NCBI GenBank assembly: GCA_037178625.1
Contig: JAWZXG010000127.1
Span: forward strand, 1-10,112
DNA: 10,112 nt
DNA from: Skeletonema tropicum
Taxonomy: Eukaryota; Bacillariophyta; Thalassiosirophyceae; Thalassiosirales; Thalassiosiraceae
Direction of reading: 5' to 3'
Made by a program: the position numbers and the translations under genes. The notes beneath the pieces were generated by a model. It saw only the letters and a list, made by a program, of their open reading frames with translations. It was not told the DNA's origin and searched no databases. Shown here one piece after another: positions 1-8,467 of the stretch. Each line of letters opens with the position of its first letter. Within the stretch, counting starts at the first letter, position 1.

Positions 1-383
1 TATCCCCCCTCTTTGCTCACCGACCATTCAGATTCAGTAATAGTAATCCATCCATAACTCTTGTCCTCTCCATTCCATCGGATTGATACGATTCGACCAG
101 TATTCGCAAGCTGTCGTTGCGCTCTATCGATTAGTTGCAGTTGCAAGGCCAAATATTGATCTTTTGTCAATCGACTCAACTCGAGAGGGGTCTACAATCC
201 GACTACAATACTGAATACTGGGCCCCAGATCCAGATCGACAATCCAAATCCATCCAATATAAACACAGCTCGGCCTCCGTAGATAGATAGCAATGACAAT
301 GACACAACCATTCGAATCCTCGTCTCAAGCGCTATCAATTAATACAATAATCACACACTCCTAGACGATCAGCACCGTCCATG

Positions 384-397
384 ACAATAATTATTGT
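384..397. repeat. 14-bp perfect palindrome in left arm
   Basis: The two 7-base halves, acaataa and ttattgt, form a perfect inverted repeat. It sits in the roughly 100-base left-arm interval that has no counterpart in the right arm. It could extrude as a small cruciform or side hairpin, or bind a dimeric protein. The same site is at 2451-2464, 4518-4531 and 6585-6598, and again in copy 5. Confidence 0.7.
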
Positions 398-474
398 TAC
401 GTGCGAGATTCCAAAATACTCTGCTGTATAGATCGGCGATACCATGATGATCACTGCTCGGCCAAGGCCCTTGC

Positions 475-768
475 AAGACACTGCTGTAGATCAGATGAGA
501 TTCATTCTAGCTTGATTGGTCGAAGATCTCAAAAAGCGACCGCTAAGGAAGGATGAGTTCCAGACAGTTGGTACGGACGAAGATCCATAGTCAATAGAGT
601 TCCTCGCTATCGTACCGCTCAGCCCTCACACAAGACACTTCCTTTACTGGATGAGCAGAAGGTTGGTATGGACTCATCAAACGCTTCGCTGAAGACACTT
701 AACGTAGATCAGGTAAGATCAATGAATTGTTGGCACGCTACGCTGGCGAGTGGGTGATTGGTTGGTAC
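475..768 (+). repeat. Direct sub-repeats within left arm
   Basis: AAGACACT occurs at 475-482, 632-639 and 692-699; the first and third are each followed closely by GTAGATCAG. GTTGGTA(C/T) occurs at 567-574, 662-669 and 761-768, at near-regular spacing of 95 and 99 bases, and the first two continue as GGAC. These are the complement-strand counterpart of the GTGCCAAC series in the right arm. Confidence 0.65.
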
Positions 769-861
769 GAGTACGAGTAGCATTATTAGCATGGTTCGTT
801 GTGGTTGTGATGGTGTTGAGTGTTGGTGAGTGATTGAGAAGGTGAGTGAATGATGATGTCG

Positions 862-1631
862 CACCATCACAAAAAGATCCAAAACATCAACACACAACTA
901 ACACCGCACCATGGCTACTACACTATCGTTCCAACCAATCACCCGCTCGCCACAATGAACCAATCATGAACACATCGATGATAAAGGAAGTGTGTTGTGC
1001 GAGGGCCGAGCTCTGTTAATTAACTATGGATCTTCCATGTGCCAACTGTCTGGATCACACTCCTCCTCCTTTAACGTTCTTCAGCGCAGCGTTGGATGCG
1101 TCCGTGCCAACCTATCATTGACGGCACTGCATTGAAGGGAGTGTGTTTGGCGAGGGCCCCTGCCCGAGCACTGTTTATTATTGGATGCGCTGGTGCCAAC
1201 TGTCTGGAGCCCGCCGCATTAAAGTGGTCGCTTTTTGAGATCGAGCTGTGATTATTAGTGTGGATCTTCGCCTCCGTCCTTCACAGTATTTGCGAGGGCC
1301 TTGACATTTTGACGGCGGCAGTGGTAATGCTGATTATGGTACTAATCGATAGAGCTTGAGGAGACGATTCCAGCGGTGGTCAATGTGTCAAATTGGATTA
1401 TTACTTGGACTCTATTGGTGGAATTATCTATGTCAAGCCAGATGATTTGGCCGAGCTCTAACTGTTACCCCGTTTTTAACCGGATCGATTGGATGGCAAC
1501 AGATCGATATTTGGCCATGGTAATATCAACGATCGATAGAGCTAGATGAGAGCTTTCCAAAACGACACTCATCGTCTTCATTGGACGGGGAGAAGCCAAG
1601 ATATTGACGAAGAATTGAATTGAAATTGAAT
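862..1631 (-). repeat. Right arm of giant imperfect foldback, copy 1
   Basis: This is the partner of the left arm in inverted orientation; block coordinates are given there. The arm also contains a direct duplication: about 985-1056 resembles about 1138-1210. Several left-arm blocks therefore have a second possible partner. For example, 623-646 pairs 22 of 24 with 982-1005 but less well with 1133-1156, and 560-590 also fits 1024-1053. The outer end of the arm lies within two bases of the ATG at 1633. No long reading frame occurs in this stretch and I recognise no gene. Confidence 0.88.
985..1210 (+). repeat. Direct sub-repeats within right arm
   Basis: The segments at about 985-1056 and 1138-1210 share, in the same order, a GTGTGTT-type start, GCGAGGGCC or GCGAGGGCCC, CGAGC(T/A)CTGTT, TGGAT and GTGCCAACTGTCTGG. 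A third TGGAT...GTGCCAAC element lies between them, so this motif occurs at 1027-1046, 1093-1111 and 1182-1200. This points to internal duplication after or during the origin of the foldback. Confidence 0.75.
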
Positions 1632-1632
1632 T

Positions 1633-1950
1633 ATGATGACCCAACCGCGACCGTCTCGAACTCTACGCCCTCCACAAACAATCCGTCAGCGGAGAGGAGA
1701 CACAAACAACCACCTCAGGATATCAGCTCGTCATGCTGCATCTGTACTTCGGAATCAACGCAAGAGGCATTCATCAACAATGAGACGGGGGATTGGTGGA
1801 AGAGGAAGTGGTGGCGGCAACAGCAACGGAGGAGGAGGAGGAAAGCTAAGCTTAATGACGGCTTTCGAAGGCGAATCATCCATGATGGATTCCGATCATC
1901 ATTTGGTGGGCTGTTTGTCGGATGCTCAACACGTGGGTGGATTATATTGA
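1633..1950 (+). CDS. Hypothetical 105-residue basic, Gly-rich protein (copy 1)
   Basis: I do not recognise a family. It is the longest frame in the unit that starts with ATG; a stop codon lies six bases upstream of that ATG, so the start is fixed unless an exon is spliced on. Residues 1-57 are strongly basic (14 Arg, 1 Lys) with many Gln, Pro, Ser and Thr. Residues 53-70 are Gly-rich with Arg at 57, loosely like an RGG-type nucleic-acid-binding region. Residues 71-105 are mixed, with Glu/Asp, three His, one Cys and a C-terminal Tyr. There is no signal peptide or membrane span. The GGA microsatellite at 1828-1842 encodes the Gly run. The frame begins two bases after the foldback ends. Overlapping frames on both strands are open here too, so it could be a chance open frame or a fragment of an old gene. 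Confidence 0.3.
   Translation: MMTQPRPSRTLRPPQTIRQRRGDTNNHLRISARHAASVLRNQRKRHSSTMRRGIGGRGSGGGNSNGGGGGKLSLMTAFEGESSMMDSDHHLVGCLSDAQHVGGLY
1828..1842 (+). repeat. GGA microsatellite
   Basis: Five consecutive GGA triplets encode Gly 66-70 of the 105-codon frame. The same tract occurs at 3895-3909, 5962-5976 and 8031-8045, and copy 5 ends inside it. Repeat number does not vary among the four full copies, which is notable for a slippage-prone tract. Confidence 0.9.
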
Positions 1951-2067
1951 GATTGAGAGGTATGGTATGGTTGGAGAGATAGGAGATAGATGATGGTAGA
2001 TGGACATGGACATTCAAGTAATAATGTAATATGAATATAACTAAGTAACCAAAGTAAACGTAAACAC
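1951..2067 (+). other. Non-foldback tail: C-free then AT-rich spacer (copy 1)
   Basis: This follows the stop codon of the 105-codon frame and runs to the unit junction. The plus strand has no cytosine from 1933 to 2004 (72 bases). After that, 2018-2067 is AT-rich with TAA and TGTAA words, and could serve as a 3' untranslated region and polyadenylation region if the frame is transcribed. No canonical AATAAA is present. Equivalent tails lie at 4018-4134, 6085-6201 and 8154-8270. Confidence 0.6.
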
Positions 2068-2092
2068 TATCCCCCCTCTTTGCTCACCGACC

Positions 2093-3698
2093 ATTCAGAT
2101 TCAGTAATAGTAATCCATCCATAACTCTTGTCCTCTCCATTCCATCGGATTGATACGATTCGACCAGTATTCGCAAGCTGTCGTTGCGCTCTATCGATTA
2201 GTTGCAGTTGCAAGGCCAAATATTGATCTTTTGTCAATCGACTCAACTCGAGAGGGGTCTACAATCCGACTACAATACTGAATACTGGGCCCCAGATCCA
2301 GATCGACAATCCAAATCCATCCAATATAAACACAGCTCGGCCTCCGTAGATAGATAGCAATGACAATGACACAACCATTCGAATCCTCGTCTCAAGCGCT
2401 ATCAATTAATACAATAATCACACACTCCTAGACGATCAGCACCGTCCATGACAATAATTATTGTTACGTGCGAGATTCCAAAATACTCTGCTGTATAGAT
2501 CGGCGATACCATGATGATCACTGCTCGGCCAAGGCCCTTGCAAGACACTGCTGTAGATCAGATGAGATTCATTCTAGCTTGATTGGTCGAAGATCTCAAA
2601 AAGCGACCGCTAAGGAAGGATGAGTTCCAGACAGTTGGTACGGACGAAGATCCATAGTCAATAGAGTTCCTCGCTATCGTACCGCTCAGCCCTCACACAA
2701 GACACTTCCTTTACTGGATGAGCAGAAGGTTGGTATGGACTCATCAAACGCTTCGCTGAAGACACTTAACGTAGATCAGGTAAGATCAATGAATTGTTGG
2801 CACGCTACGCTGGCGAGTGGGTGATTGGTTGGTACGAGTACGAGTAGCATTATTAGCATGGTTCGTTGTGGTTGTGATGGTGTTGAGTGTTGGTGAGTGA
2901 TTGAGAAGGTGAGTGAATGATGATGTCGCACCATCACAAAAAGATCCAAAACATCAACACACAACTAACACCGCACCATGGCTACTACACTATCGTTCCA
3001 ACCAATCACCCGCTCGCCACAATGAACCAATCATGAACACATCGATGATAAAGGAAGTGTGTTGTGCGAGGGCCGAGCTCTGTTAATTAACTATGGATCT
3101 TCCATGTGCCAACTGTCTGGATCACACTCCTCCTCCTTTAACGTTCTTCAGCGCAGCGTTGGATGCGTCCGTGCCAACCTATCATTGACGGCACTGCATT
3201 GAAGGGAGTGTGTTTGGCGAGGGCCCCTGCCCGAGCACTGTTTATTATTGGATGCGCTGGTGCCAACTGTCTGGAGCCCGCCGCATTAAAGTGGTCGCTT
3301 TTTGAGATCGAGCTGTGATTATTAGTGTGGATCTTCGCCTCCGTCCTTCACAGTATTTGCGAGGGCCTTGACATTTTGACGGCGGCAGTGGTAATGCTGA
3401 TTATGGTACTAATCGATAGAGCTTGAGGAGACGATTCCAGCGGTGGTCAATGTGTCAAATTGGATTATTACTTGGACTCTATTGGTGGAATTATCTATGT
3501 CAAGCCAGATGATTTGGCCGAGCTCTAACTGTTACCCCGTTTTTAACCGGATCGATTGGATGGCAACAGATCGATATTTGGCCATGGTAATATCAACGAT
3601 CGATAGAGCTAGATGAGAGCTTTCCAAAACGACACTCATCGTCTTCATTGGACGGGGAGAAGCCAAGATATTGACGAAGAATTGAATTGAAATTGAAT
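2093..3698. repeat. Foldback, copy 2
   Basis: This is the same arms-and-loop structure as copy 1 with all positions shifted by 2067. The loop lies near 2883-2928. No gene is recognised in it. Confidence 0.87.
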
Positions 3699-3699
3699 T

Positions 3700-4017
3700 A
3701 TGATGACCCAACCGCGACCGTCTCGAACTCTACGCCCTCCACAAACAATCCGTCAGCGGAGAGGAGACACAAACAACCACCTCAGGATATCAGCTCGTCA
3801 TGCTGCATCTGTACTTCGGAATCAACGCAAGAGGCATTCATCAACAATGAGACGGGGGATTGGTGGAAGAGGAAGTGGTGGCGGCAACAGCAACGGAGGA
3901 GGAGGAGGAAAGCTAAGCTTAATGACGGCTTTCGAAGGCGAATCATCCATGATGGATTCCGATCATCATTTGGTGGGCTGTTTGTCGGATGCTCAACACG
4001 TGGGTGGATTATATTGA
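3700..4017 (+). CDS. Hypothetical 105-residue basic, Gly-rich protein (copy 2)
   Basis: The translation is identical to copy 1: an Arg-rich first half, a Gly run at residues 53-70, and an acidic/His-containing end. Its conservation carries no information on selection because the whole unit is identical. Function is unknown. Confidence 0.3.
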   Translation: MMTQPRPSRTLRPPQTIRQRRGDTNNHLRISARHAASVLRNQRKRHSSTMRRGIGGRGSGGGNSNGGGGGKLSLMTAFEGESSMMDSDHHLVGCLSDAQHVGGLY

Positions 4018-4159
4018 GATTGAGAGGTATGGTATGGTTGGAGAGATAGGAGATAGATGATGGTAGATGGACATGGACATTCAAGTAATAATGTAATATG
4101 AATATAACTAAGTAACCAAAGTAAACGTAAACACTATCCCCCCTCTTTGCTCACCGACC

Positions 4160-5765
4160 ATTCAGATTCAGTAATAGTAATCCATCCATAACTCTTGTCC
4201 TCTCCATTCCATCGGATTGATACGATTCGACCAGTATTCGCAAGCTGTCGTTGCGCTCTATCGATTAGTTGCAGTTGCAAGGCCAAATATTGATCTTTTG
4301 TCAATCGACTCAACTCGAGAGGGGTCTACAATCCGACTACAATACTGAATACTGGGCCCCAGATCCAGATCGACAATCCAAATCCATCCAATATAAACAC
4401 AGCTCGGCCTCCGTAGATAGATAGCAATGACAATGACACAACCATTCGAATCCTCGTCTCAAGCGCTATCAATTAATACAATAATCACACACTCCTAGAC
4501 GATCAGCACCGTCCATGACAATAATTATTGTTACGTGCGAGATTCCAAAATACTCTGCTGTATAGATCGGCGATACCATGATGATCACTGCTCGGCCAAG
4601 GCCCTTGCAAGACACTGCTGTAGATCAGATGAGATTCATTCTAGCTTGATTGGTCGAAGATCTCAAAAAGCGACCGCTAAGGAAGGATGAGTTCCAGACA
4701 GTTGGTACGGACGAAGATCCATAGTCAATAGAGTTCCTCGCTATCGTACCGCTCAGCCCTCACACAAGACACTTCCTTTACTGGATGAGCAGAAGGTTGG
4801 TATGGACTCATCAAACGCTTCGCTGAAGACACTTAACGTAGATCAGGTAAGATCAATGAATTGTTGGCACGCTACGCTGGCGAGTGGGTGATTGGTTGGT
4901 ACGAGTACGAGTAGCATTATTAGCATGGTTCGTTGTGGTTGTGATGGTGTTGAGTGTTGGTGAGTGATTGAGAAGGTGAGTGAATGATGATGTCGCACCA
5001 TCACAAAAAGATCCAAAACATCAACACACAACTAACACCGCACCATGGCTACTACACTATCGTTCCAACCAATCACCCGCTCGCCACAATGAACCAATCA
5101 TGAACACATCGATGATAAAGGAAGTGTGTTGTGCGAGGGCCGAGCTCTGTTAATTAACTATGGATCTTCCATGTGCCAACTGTCTGGATCACACTCCTCC
5201 TCCTTTAACGTTCTTCAGCGCAGCGTTGGATGCGTCCGTGCCAACCTATCATTGACGGCACTGCATTGAAGGGAGTGTGTTTGGCGAGGGCCCCTGCCCG
5301 AGCACTGTTTATTATTGGATGCGCTGGTGCCAACTGTCTGGAGCCCGCCGCATTAAAGTGGTCGCTTTTTGAGATCGAGCTGTGATTATTAGTGTGGATC
5401 TTCGCCTCCGTCCTTCACAGTATTTGCGAGGGCCTTGACATTTTGACGGCGGCAGTGGTAATGCTGATTATGGTACTAATCGATAGAGCTTGAGGAGACG
5501 ATTCCAGCGGTGGTCAATGTGTCAAATTGGATTATTACTTGGACTCTATTGGTGGAATTATCTATGTCAAGCCAGATGATTTGGCCGAGCTCTAACTGTT
5601 ACCCCGTTTTTAACCGGATCGATTGGATGGCAACAGATCGATATTTGGCCATGGTAATATCAACGATCGATAGAGCTAGATGAGAGCTTTCCAAAACGAC
5701 ACTCATCGTCTTCATTGGACGGGGAGAAGCCAAGATATTGACGAAGAATTGAATTGAAATTGAAT
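4160..5765. repeat. Foldback, copy 3
   Basis: This is the same structure as copy 1 with positions shifted by 4134. The loop lies near 4950-4995. No gene is recognised in it. Confidence 0.87.
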
Positions 5766-5766
5766 T

Positions 5767-6084
5767 ATGATGACCCAACCGCGACCGTCTCGAACTCTAC
5801 GCCCTCCACAAACAATCCGTCAGCGGAGAGGAGACACAAACAACCACCTCAGGATATCAGCTCGTCATGCTGCATCTGTACTTCGGAATCAACGCAAGAG
5901 GCATTCATCAACAATGAGACGGGGGATTGGTGGAAGAGGAAGTGGTGGCGGCAACAGCAACGGAGGAGGAGGAGGAAAGCTAAGCTTAATGACGGCTTTC
6001 GAAGGCGAATCATCCATGATGGATTCCGATCATCATTTGGTGGGCTGTTTGTCGGATGCTCAACACGTGGGTGGATTATATTGA
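5767..6084 (+). CDS. Hypothetical 105-residue basic, Gly-rich protein (copy 3)
   Basis: The translation is identical to copies 1 and 2, and it sits at the same place just beyond the foldback end. Function is unknown and it may not be expressed. Confidence 0.3.
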   Translation: MMTQPRPSRTLRPPQTIRQRRGDTNNHLRISARHAASVLRNQRKRHSSTMRRGIGGRGSGGGNSNGGGGGKLSLMTAFEGESSMMDSDHHLVGCLSDAQHVGGLY

Positions 6085-7081
6085 GATTGAGAGGTATGGT
6101 ATGGTTGGAGAGATAGGAGATAGATGATGGTAGATGGACATGGACATTCAAGTAATAATGTAATATGAATATAACTAAGTAACCAAAGTAAACGTAAACA
6201 CTATCCCCCCTCTTTGCTCACCGACCATTCAGATTCAGTAATAGTAATCCATCCATAACTCTTGTCCTCTCCATTCCATCGGATTGATACGATTCGACCA
6301 GTATTCGCAAGCTGTCGTTGCGCTCTATCGATTAGTTGCAGTTGCAAGGCCAAATATTGATCTTTTGTCAATCGACTCAACTCGAGAGGGGTCTACAATC
6401 CGACTACAATACTGAATACTGGGCCCCAGATCCAGATCGACAATCCAAATCCATCCAATATAAACACAGCTCGGCCTCCGTAGATAGATAGCAATGACAA
6501 TGACACAACCATTCGAATCCTCGTCTCAAGCGCTATCAATTAATACAATAATCACACACTCCTAGACGATCAGCACCGTCCATGACAATAATTATTGTTA
6601 CGTGCGAGATTCCAAAATACTCTGCTGTATAGATCGGCGATACCATGATGATCACTGCTCGGCCAAGGCCCTTGCAAGACACTGCTGTAGATCAGATGAG
6701 ATTCATTCTAGCTTGATTGGTCGAAGATCTCAAAAAGCGACCGCTAAGGAAGGATGAGTTCCAGACAGTTGGTACGGACGAAGATCCATAGTCAATAGAG
6801 TTCCTCGCTATCGTACCGCTCAGCCCTCACACAAGACACTTCCTTTACTGGATGAGCAGAAGGTTGGTATGGACTCATCAAACGCTTCGCTGAAGACACT
6901 TAACGTAGATCAGGTAAGATCAATGAATTGTTGGCACGCTACGCTGGCGAGTGGGTGATTGGTTGGTACGAGTACGAGTAGCATTATTAGCATGGTTCGT
7001 TGTGGTTGTGATGGTGTTGAGTGTTGGTGAGTGATTGAGAAGGTGAGTGAATGATGATGTCGCACCATCACAAAAAGATCC

Positions 7082-7086
7082 AAAAA
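7082..7086. other. Copy-4 variant: A4 to A5
   Basis: The equivalent run in copies 1, 2, 3 and 5 is four A. The extra base shifts any minus-strand frame here and shortens that open frame, which argues against it being a gene. It is a homopolymer change, so sequencing error is possible. Confidence 0.9.
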
Positions 7087-7674
7087 CATCAACACACAAC
7101 TAACACCGCACCATGGCTACTACACTATCGTTCCAACCAATCACCCGCTCGCCACAATGAACCAATCATGAACACATCGATGATAAAGGAAGTGTGTTGT
7201 GCGAGGGCCGAGCTCTGTTAATTAACTATGGATCTTCCATGTGCCAACTGTCTGGATCACACTCCTCCTCCTTTAACGTTCTTCAGCGCAGCGTTGGATG
7301 CGTCCGTGCCAACCTATCATTGACGGCACTGCATTGAAGGGAGTGTGTTTGGCGAGGGCCCCTGCCCGAGCACTGTTTATTATTGGATGCGCTGGTGCCA
7401 ACTGTCTGGAGCCCGCCGCATTAAAGTGGTCGCTTTTTGAGATCGAGCTGTGATTATTAGTGTGGATCTTCGCCTCCGTCCTTCACAGTATTTGCGAGGG
7501 CCTTGACATTTTGACGGCGGCAGTGGTAATGCTGATTATGGTACTAATCGATAGAGCTTGAGGAGACGATTCCAGCGGTGGTCAATGTGTCAAATTGGAT
7601 TATTACTTGGACTCTATTGGTGGAATTATCTATGTCAAGCCAGATGATTTGGCCGAGCTCTAACTGTTACCCCG

Positions 7675-7680
7675 TTTTTT
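7675..7680. other. Copy-4 variant: T5 to T6
   Basis: Other copies have five T. The insertion joins two minus-strand frames into a 70-codon open stretch unique to this copy, which is an artefact of the shift and not a gene. Confidence 0.9.
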
Positions 7681-7835
7681 AACCGGATCGATTGGATGGC
7701 AACAGATCGATATTTGGCCATGGTAATATCAACGATCGATAGAGCTAGATGAGAGCTTTCCAAAACGACACTCATCGTCTTCATTGGACGGGGAGAAGCC
7801 AAGATATTGACGAAGAATTGAATTGAAATTGAATT

Positions 7836-8153
7836 ATGATGACCCAACCGCGACCGTCTCGAACTCTACGCCCTCCACAAACAATCCGTCAGCGGAGAGG
7901 AGACACAAACAACCACCTCAGGATATCAGCTCGTCATGCTGCATCTGTACTTCGGAATCAACGCAAGAGGCATTCATCAACAATGAGACGGGGGATTGGT
8001 GGAAGAGGAAGTGGTGGCGGCAACAGCAACGGAGGAGGAGGAGGAAAGCTAAGCTTAATGACGGCTTTCGAAGGCGAATCATCCATGATGGATTCCGATC
8101 ATCATTTGGTGGGCTGTTTGTCGGATGCTCAACACGTGGGTGGATTATATTGA
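7836..8153 (+). CDS. Hypothetical 105-residue basic, Gly-rich protein (copy 4)
   Basis: The translation is identical to the other copies, although this unit has two insertions elsewhere. Two differences in 2 kb are too few to say that the frame is being protected. Function is unknown. Confidence 0.3.
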   Translation: MMTQPRPSRTLRPPQTIRQRRGDTNNHLRISARHAASVLRNQRKRHSSTMRRGIGGRGSGGGNSNGGGGGKLSLMTAFEGESSMMDSDHHLVGCLSDAQHVGGLY

Positions 8154-8326
8154 GATTGAGAGGTATGGTATGGTTGGAGAGATAGGAGATAGATGATGGT
8201 AGATGGACATGGACATTCAAGTAATAATGTAATATGAATATAACTAAGTAACCAAAGTAAACGTAAACACTATCCCCCCTCTTTGCTCACCGACCATTCA
8301 GATTCAGTAATAGTAATCCATCCATA

Positions 8327-8327
8327 T
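8327..8327. other. Copy-5 variant: inserted T
   Basis: CCATAACTC in the other copies reads CCATATACTC here. It is the only insertion in the array that is not in a homopolymer. Confidence 0.88.
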
Positions 8328-8457
8328 ACTCTTGTCCTCTCCATTCCATCGGATTGATACGATTCGACCAGTATTCGCAAGCTGTCGTTGCGCTCTATCG
8401 ATTAGTTGCAGTTGCAAGGCCAAATATTGATCTTTTGTCAATCGACTCAACTCGAGA

Positions 8458-8467
8458 GGGGGTCTAG
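8458..8467. other. Copy-5 variants: G4 to G5 and a C-to-G change
   Basis: Two differences lie within ten bases: an extra G in the run at 8458-8462 and a substitution at 8467 that turns TCTACA into TCTAGA. Clustered changes could mark a short conversion tract or a local low-quality stretch. Confidence 0.9.

Larger units (their letters stand above)
26..815 (+). repeat. Left arm of giant imperfect foldback, copy 1
   Basis: This arm is the degenerate reverse complement of the right arm. Nested blocks (left/right): 26-38/1619-1631 (10 of 13); 86-120/1543-1577 (20 of 35, ungapped); 121-162/1501-1542 (31 of 42, ungapped); 267-275/1449-1457 (9 of 9); 324-341/1343-1360 (16 of 18); 464-483/1284-1302 (about 16 of 20, one gap); 525-541/1226-1242 (17 of 17); 560-571/1196-1207 (12 of 12); 682-694/1079-1091 (12 of 13); 744-765/931-952 (21 of 22); 805-815/862-872 (11 of 11). 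All are in nested order, which chance matches would not give. The interval around 341-441 has about 100 extra bases and its own small palindrome. Pairing outside 86/1577 is weaker. No convincing gene lies in this arm. Confidence 0.88.
1..2067. repeat. Tandem unit, copy 1 (2067 bp, reference copy)
   Basis: The sequence starting tatccccccT-type at base 1 recurs at 2068, 4135, 6202 and 8271, so the window is a head-to-tail array. The unit boundary is arbitrary because the window happens to begin there. Layout within the unit: a foldback at about 26-1631 with its loop near 816-861, an ATG open frame at 1633-1950, and a C-free then AT-rich tail at 1951-2067. I saw no differences among copies 1, 2 and 3. 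Such near-identity means recent amplification, concerted homogenisation, or one circle read repeatedly by the assembler. Confidence 0.98.
2068..4134. repeat. Tandem unit, copy 2 (2067 bp)
   Basis: This unit is a direct repeat of copy 1 with the same length. I found no base change by eye, and the open frames keep the same positions shifted by 2067. The foldback maps to about 2093-3698, the open frame to 3700-4017 and the tail to 4018-4134. Confidence 0.98.
4135..6201. repeat. Tandem unit, copy 3 (2067 bp)
   Basis: This is a direct repeat of copies 1 and 2 with no visible differences. The foldback maps to about 4160-5765, the open frame to 5767-6084 and the tail to 6085-6201. Confidence 0.98.
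6227..7834. repeat. Foldback, copy 4
   Basis: This is the same structure as copy 1. Two one-base insertions fall in its right arm, at 7082-7086 and 7675-7680. Neither touches a strongly paired block. No gene is recognised in it. Confidence 0.87.
6202..8270. repeat. Tandem unit, copy 4 (2069 bp, two insertions)
   Basis: This unit is a direct repeat of copy 1 with two extra bases, both in homopolymers. An A4 run is A5 at 7082-7086, and a T5 run is T6 at 7675-7680. Both changes lie in the foldback; the 105-codon frame at 7836-8153 is unchanged. Confidence 0.97.

Noticed and set aside
307..320. ATTCGAATCC resembling a tRNA T-loop or Pol III B box
   Set aside because: The flanking bases do not form the T stem, and no acceptor or anticodon arm is found around it.
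711..719. CAG/GTAAGA splice-donor look-alike at 713
   Set aside because: It matches the donor consensus well, but no partner exons with extended reading frames exist on either side. It is more simply one of the AAGACACT...GTAGATCAG sub-repeats.
709..897. Minus-strand 62-codon open frame, repeated in each unit
   Set aside because: It lacks an ATG at its start (TTG), lies across the hairpin loop, and is altered by the single-base insertion in copy 4. Its His/Ser/Thr make-up reflects the A/C-rich strand.
1620..1982. Plus-strand 120-codon frame in another phase
   Set aside because: It begins at TTG; the first in-frame ATG is near its end. The Arg and Trp runs are the GGA/AGG microsatellite read out of phase.
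1715..2017. Minus-strand 100-codon open frame opposite the 105-codon frame
   Set aside because: It opens at TTG, not ATG, and overlaps the ATG frame on the other strand. The openness follows from the skewed composition of the region.
1..2067. Hammerhead ribozyme core, kinetoplast minicircle conserved block, telomere repeat, CRISPR array
   Set aside because: By eye I found no CTGATGA core on either strand, no GGGGTTGGTGTA block and no TTAGGG-type runs. The 2-kb repeat period is far too long for a CRISPR repeat-spacer pattern.
7635..7847. Minus-strand 70-codon frame only in copy 4
   Set aside because: It exists only because of the extra T at 7675-7680 and is closed in every other copy.
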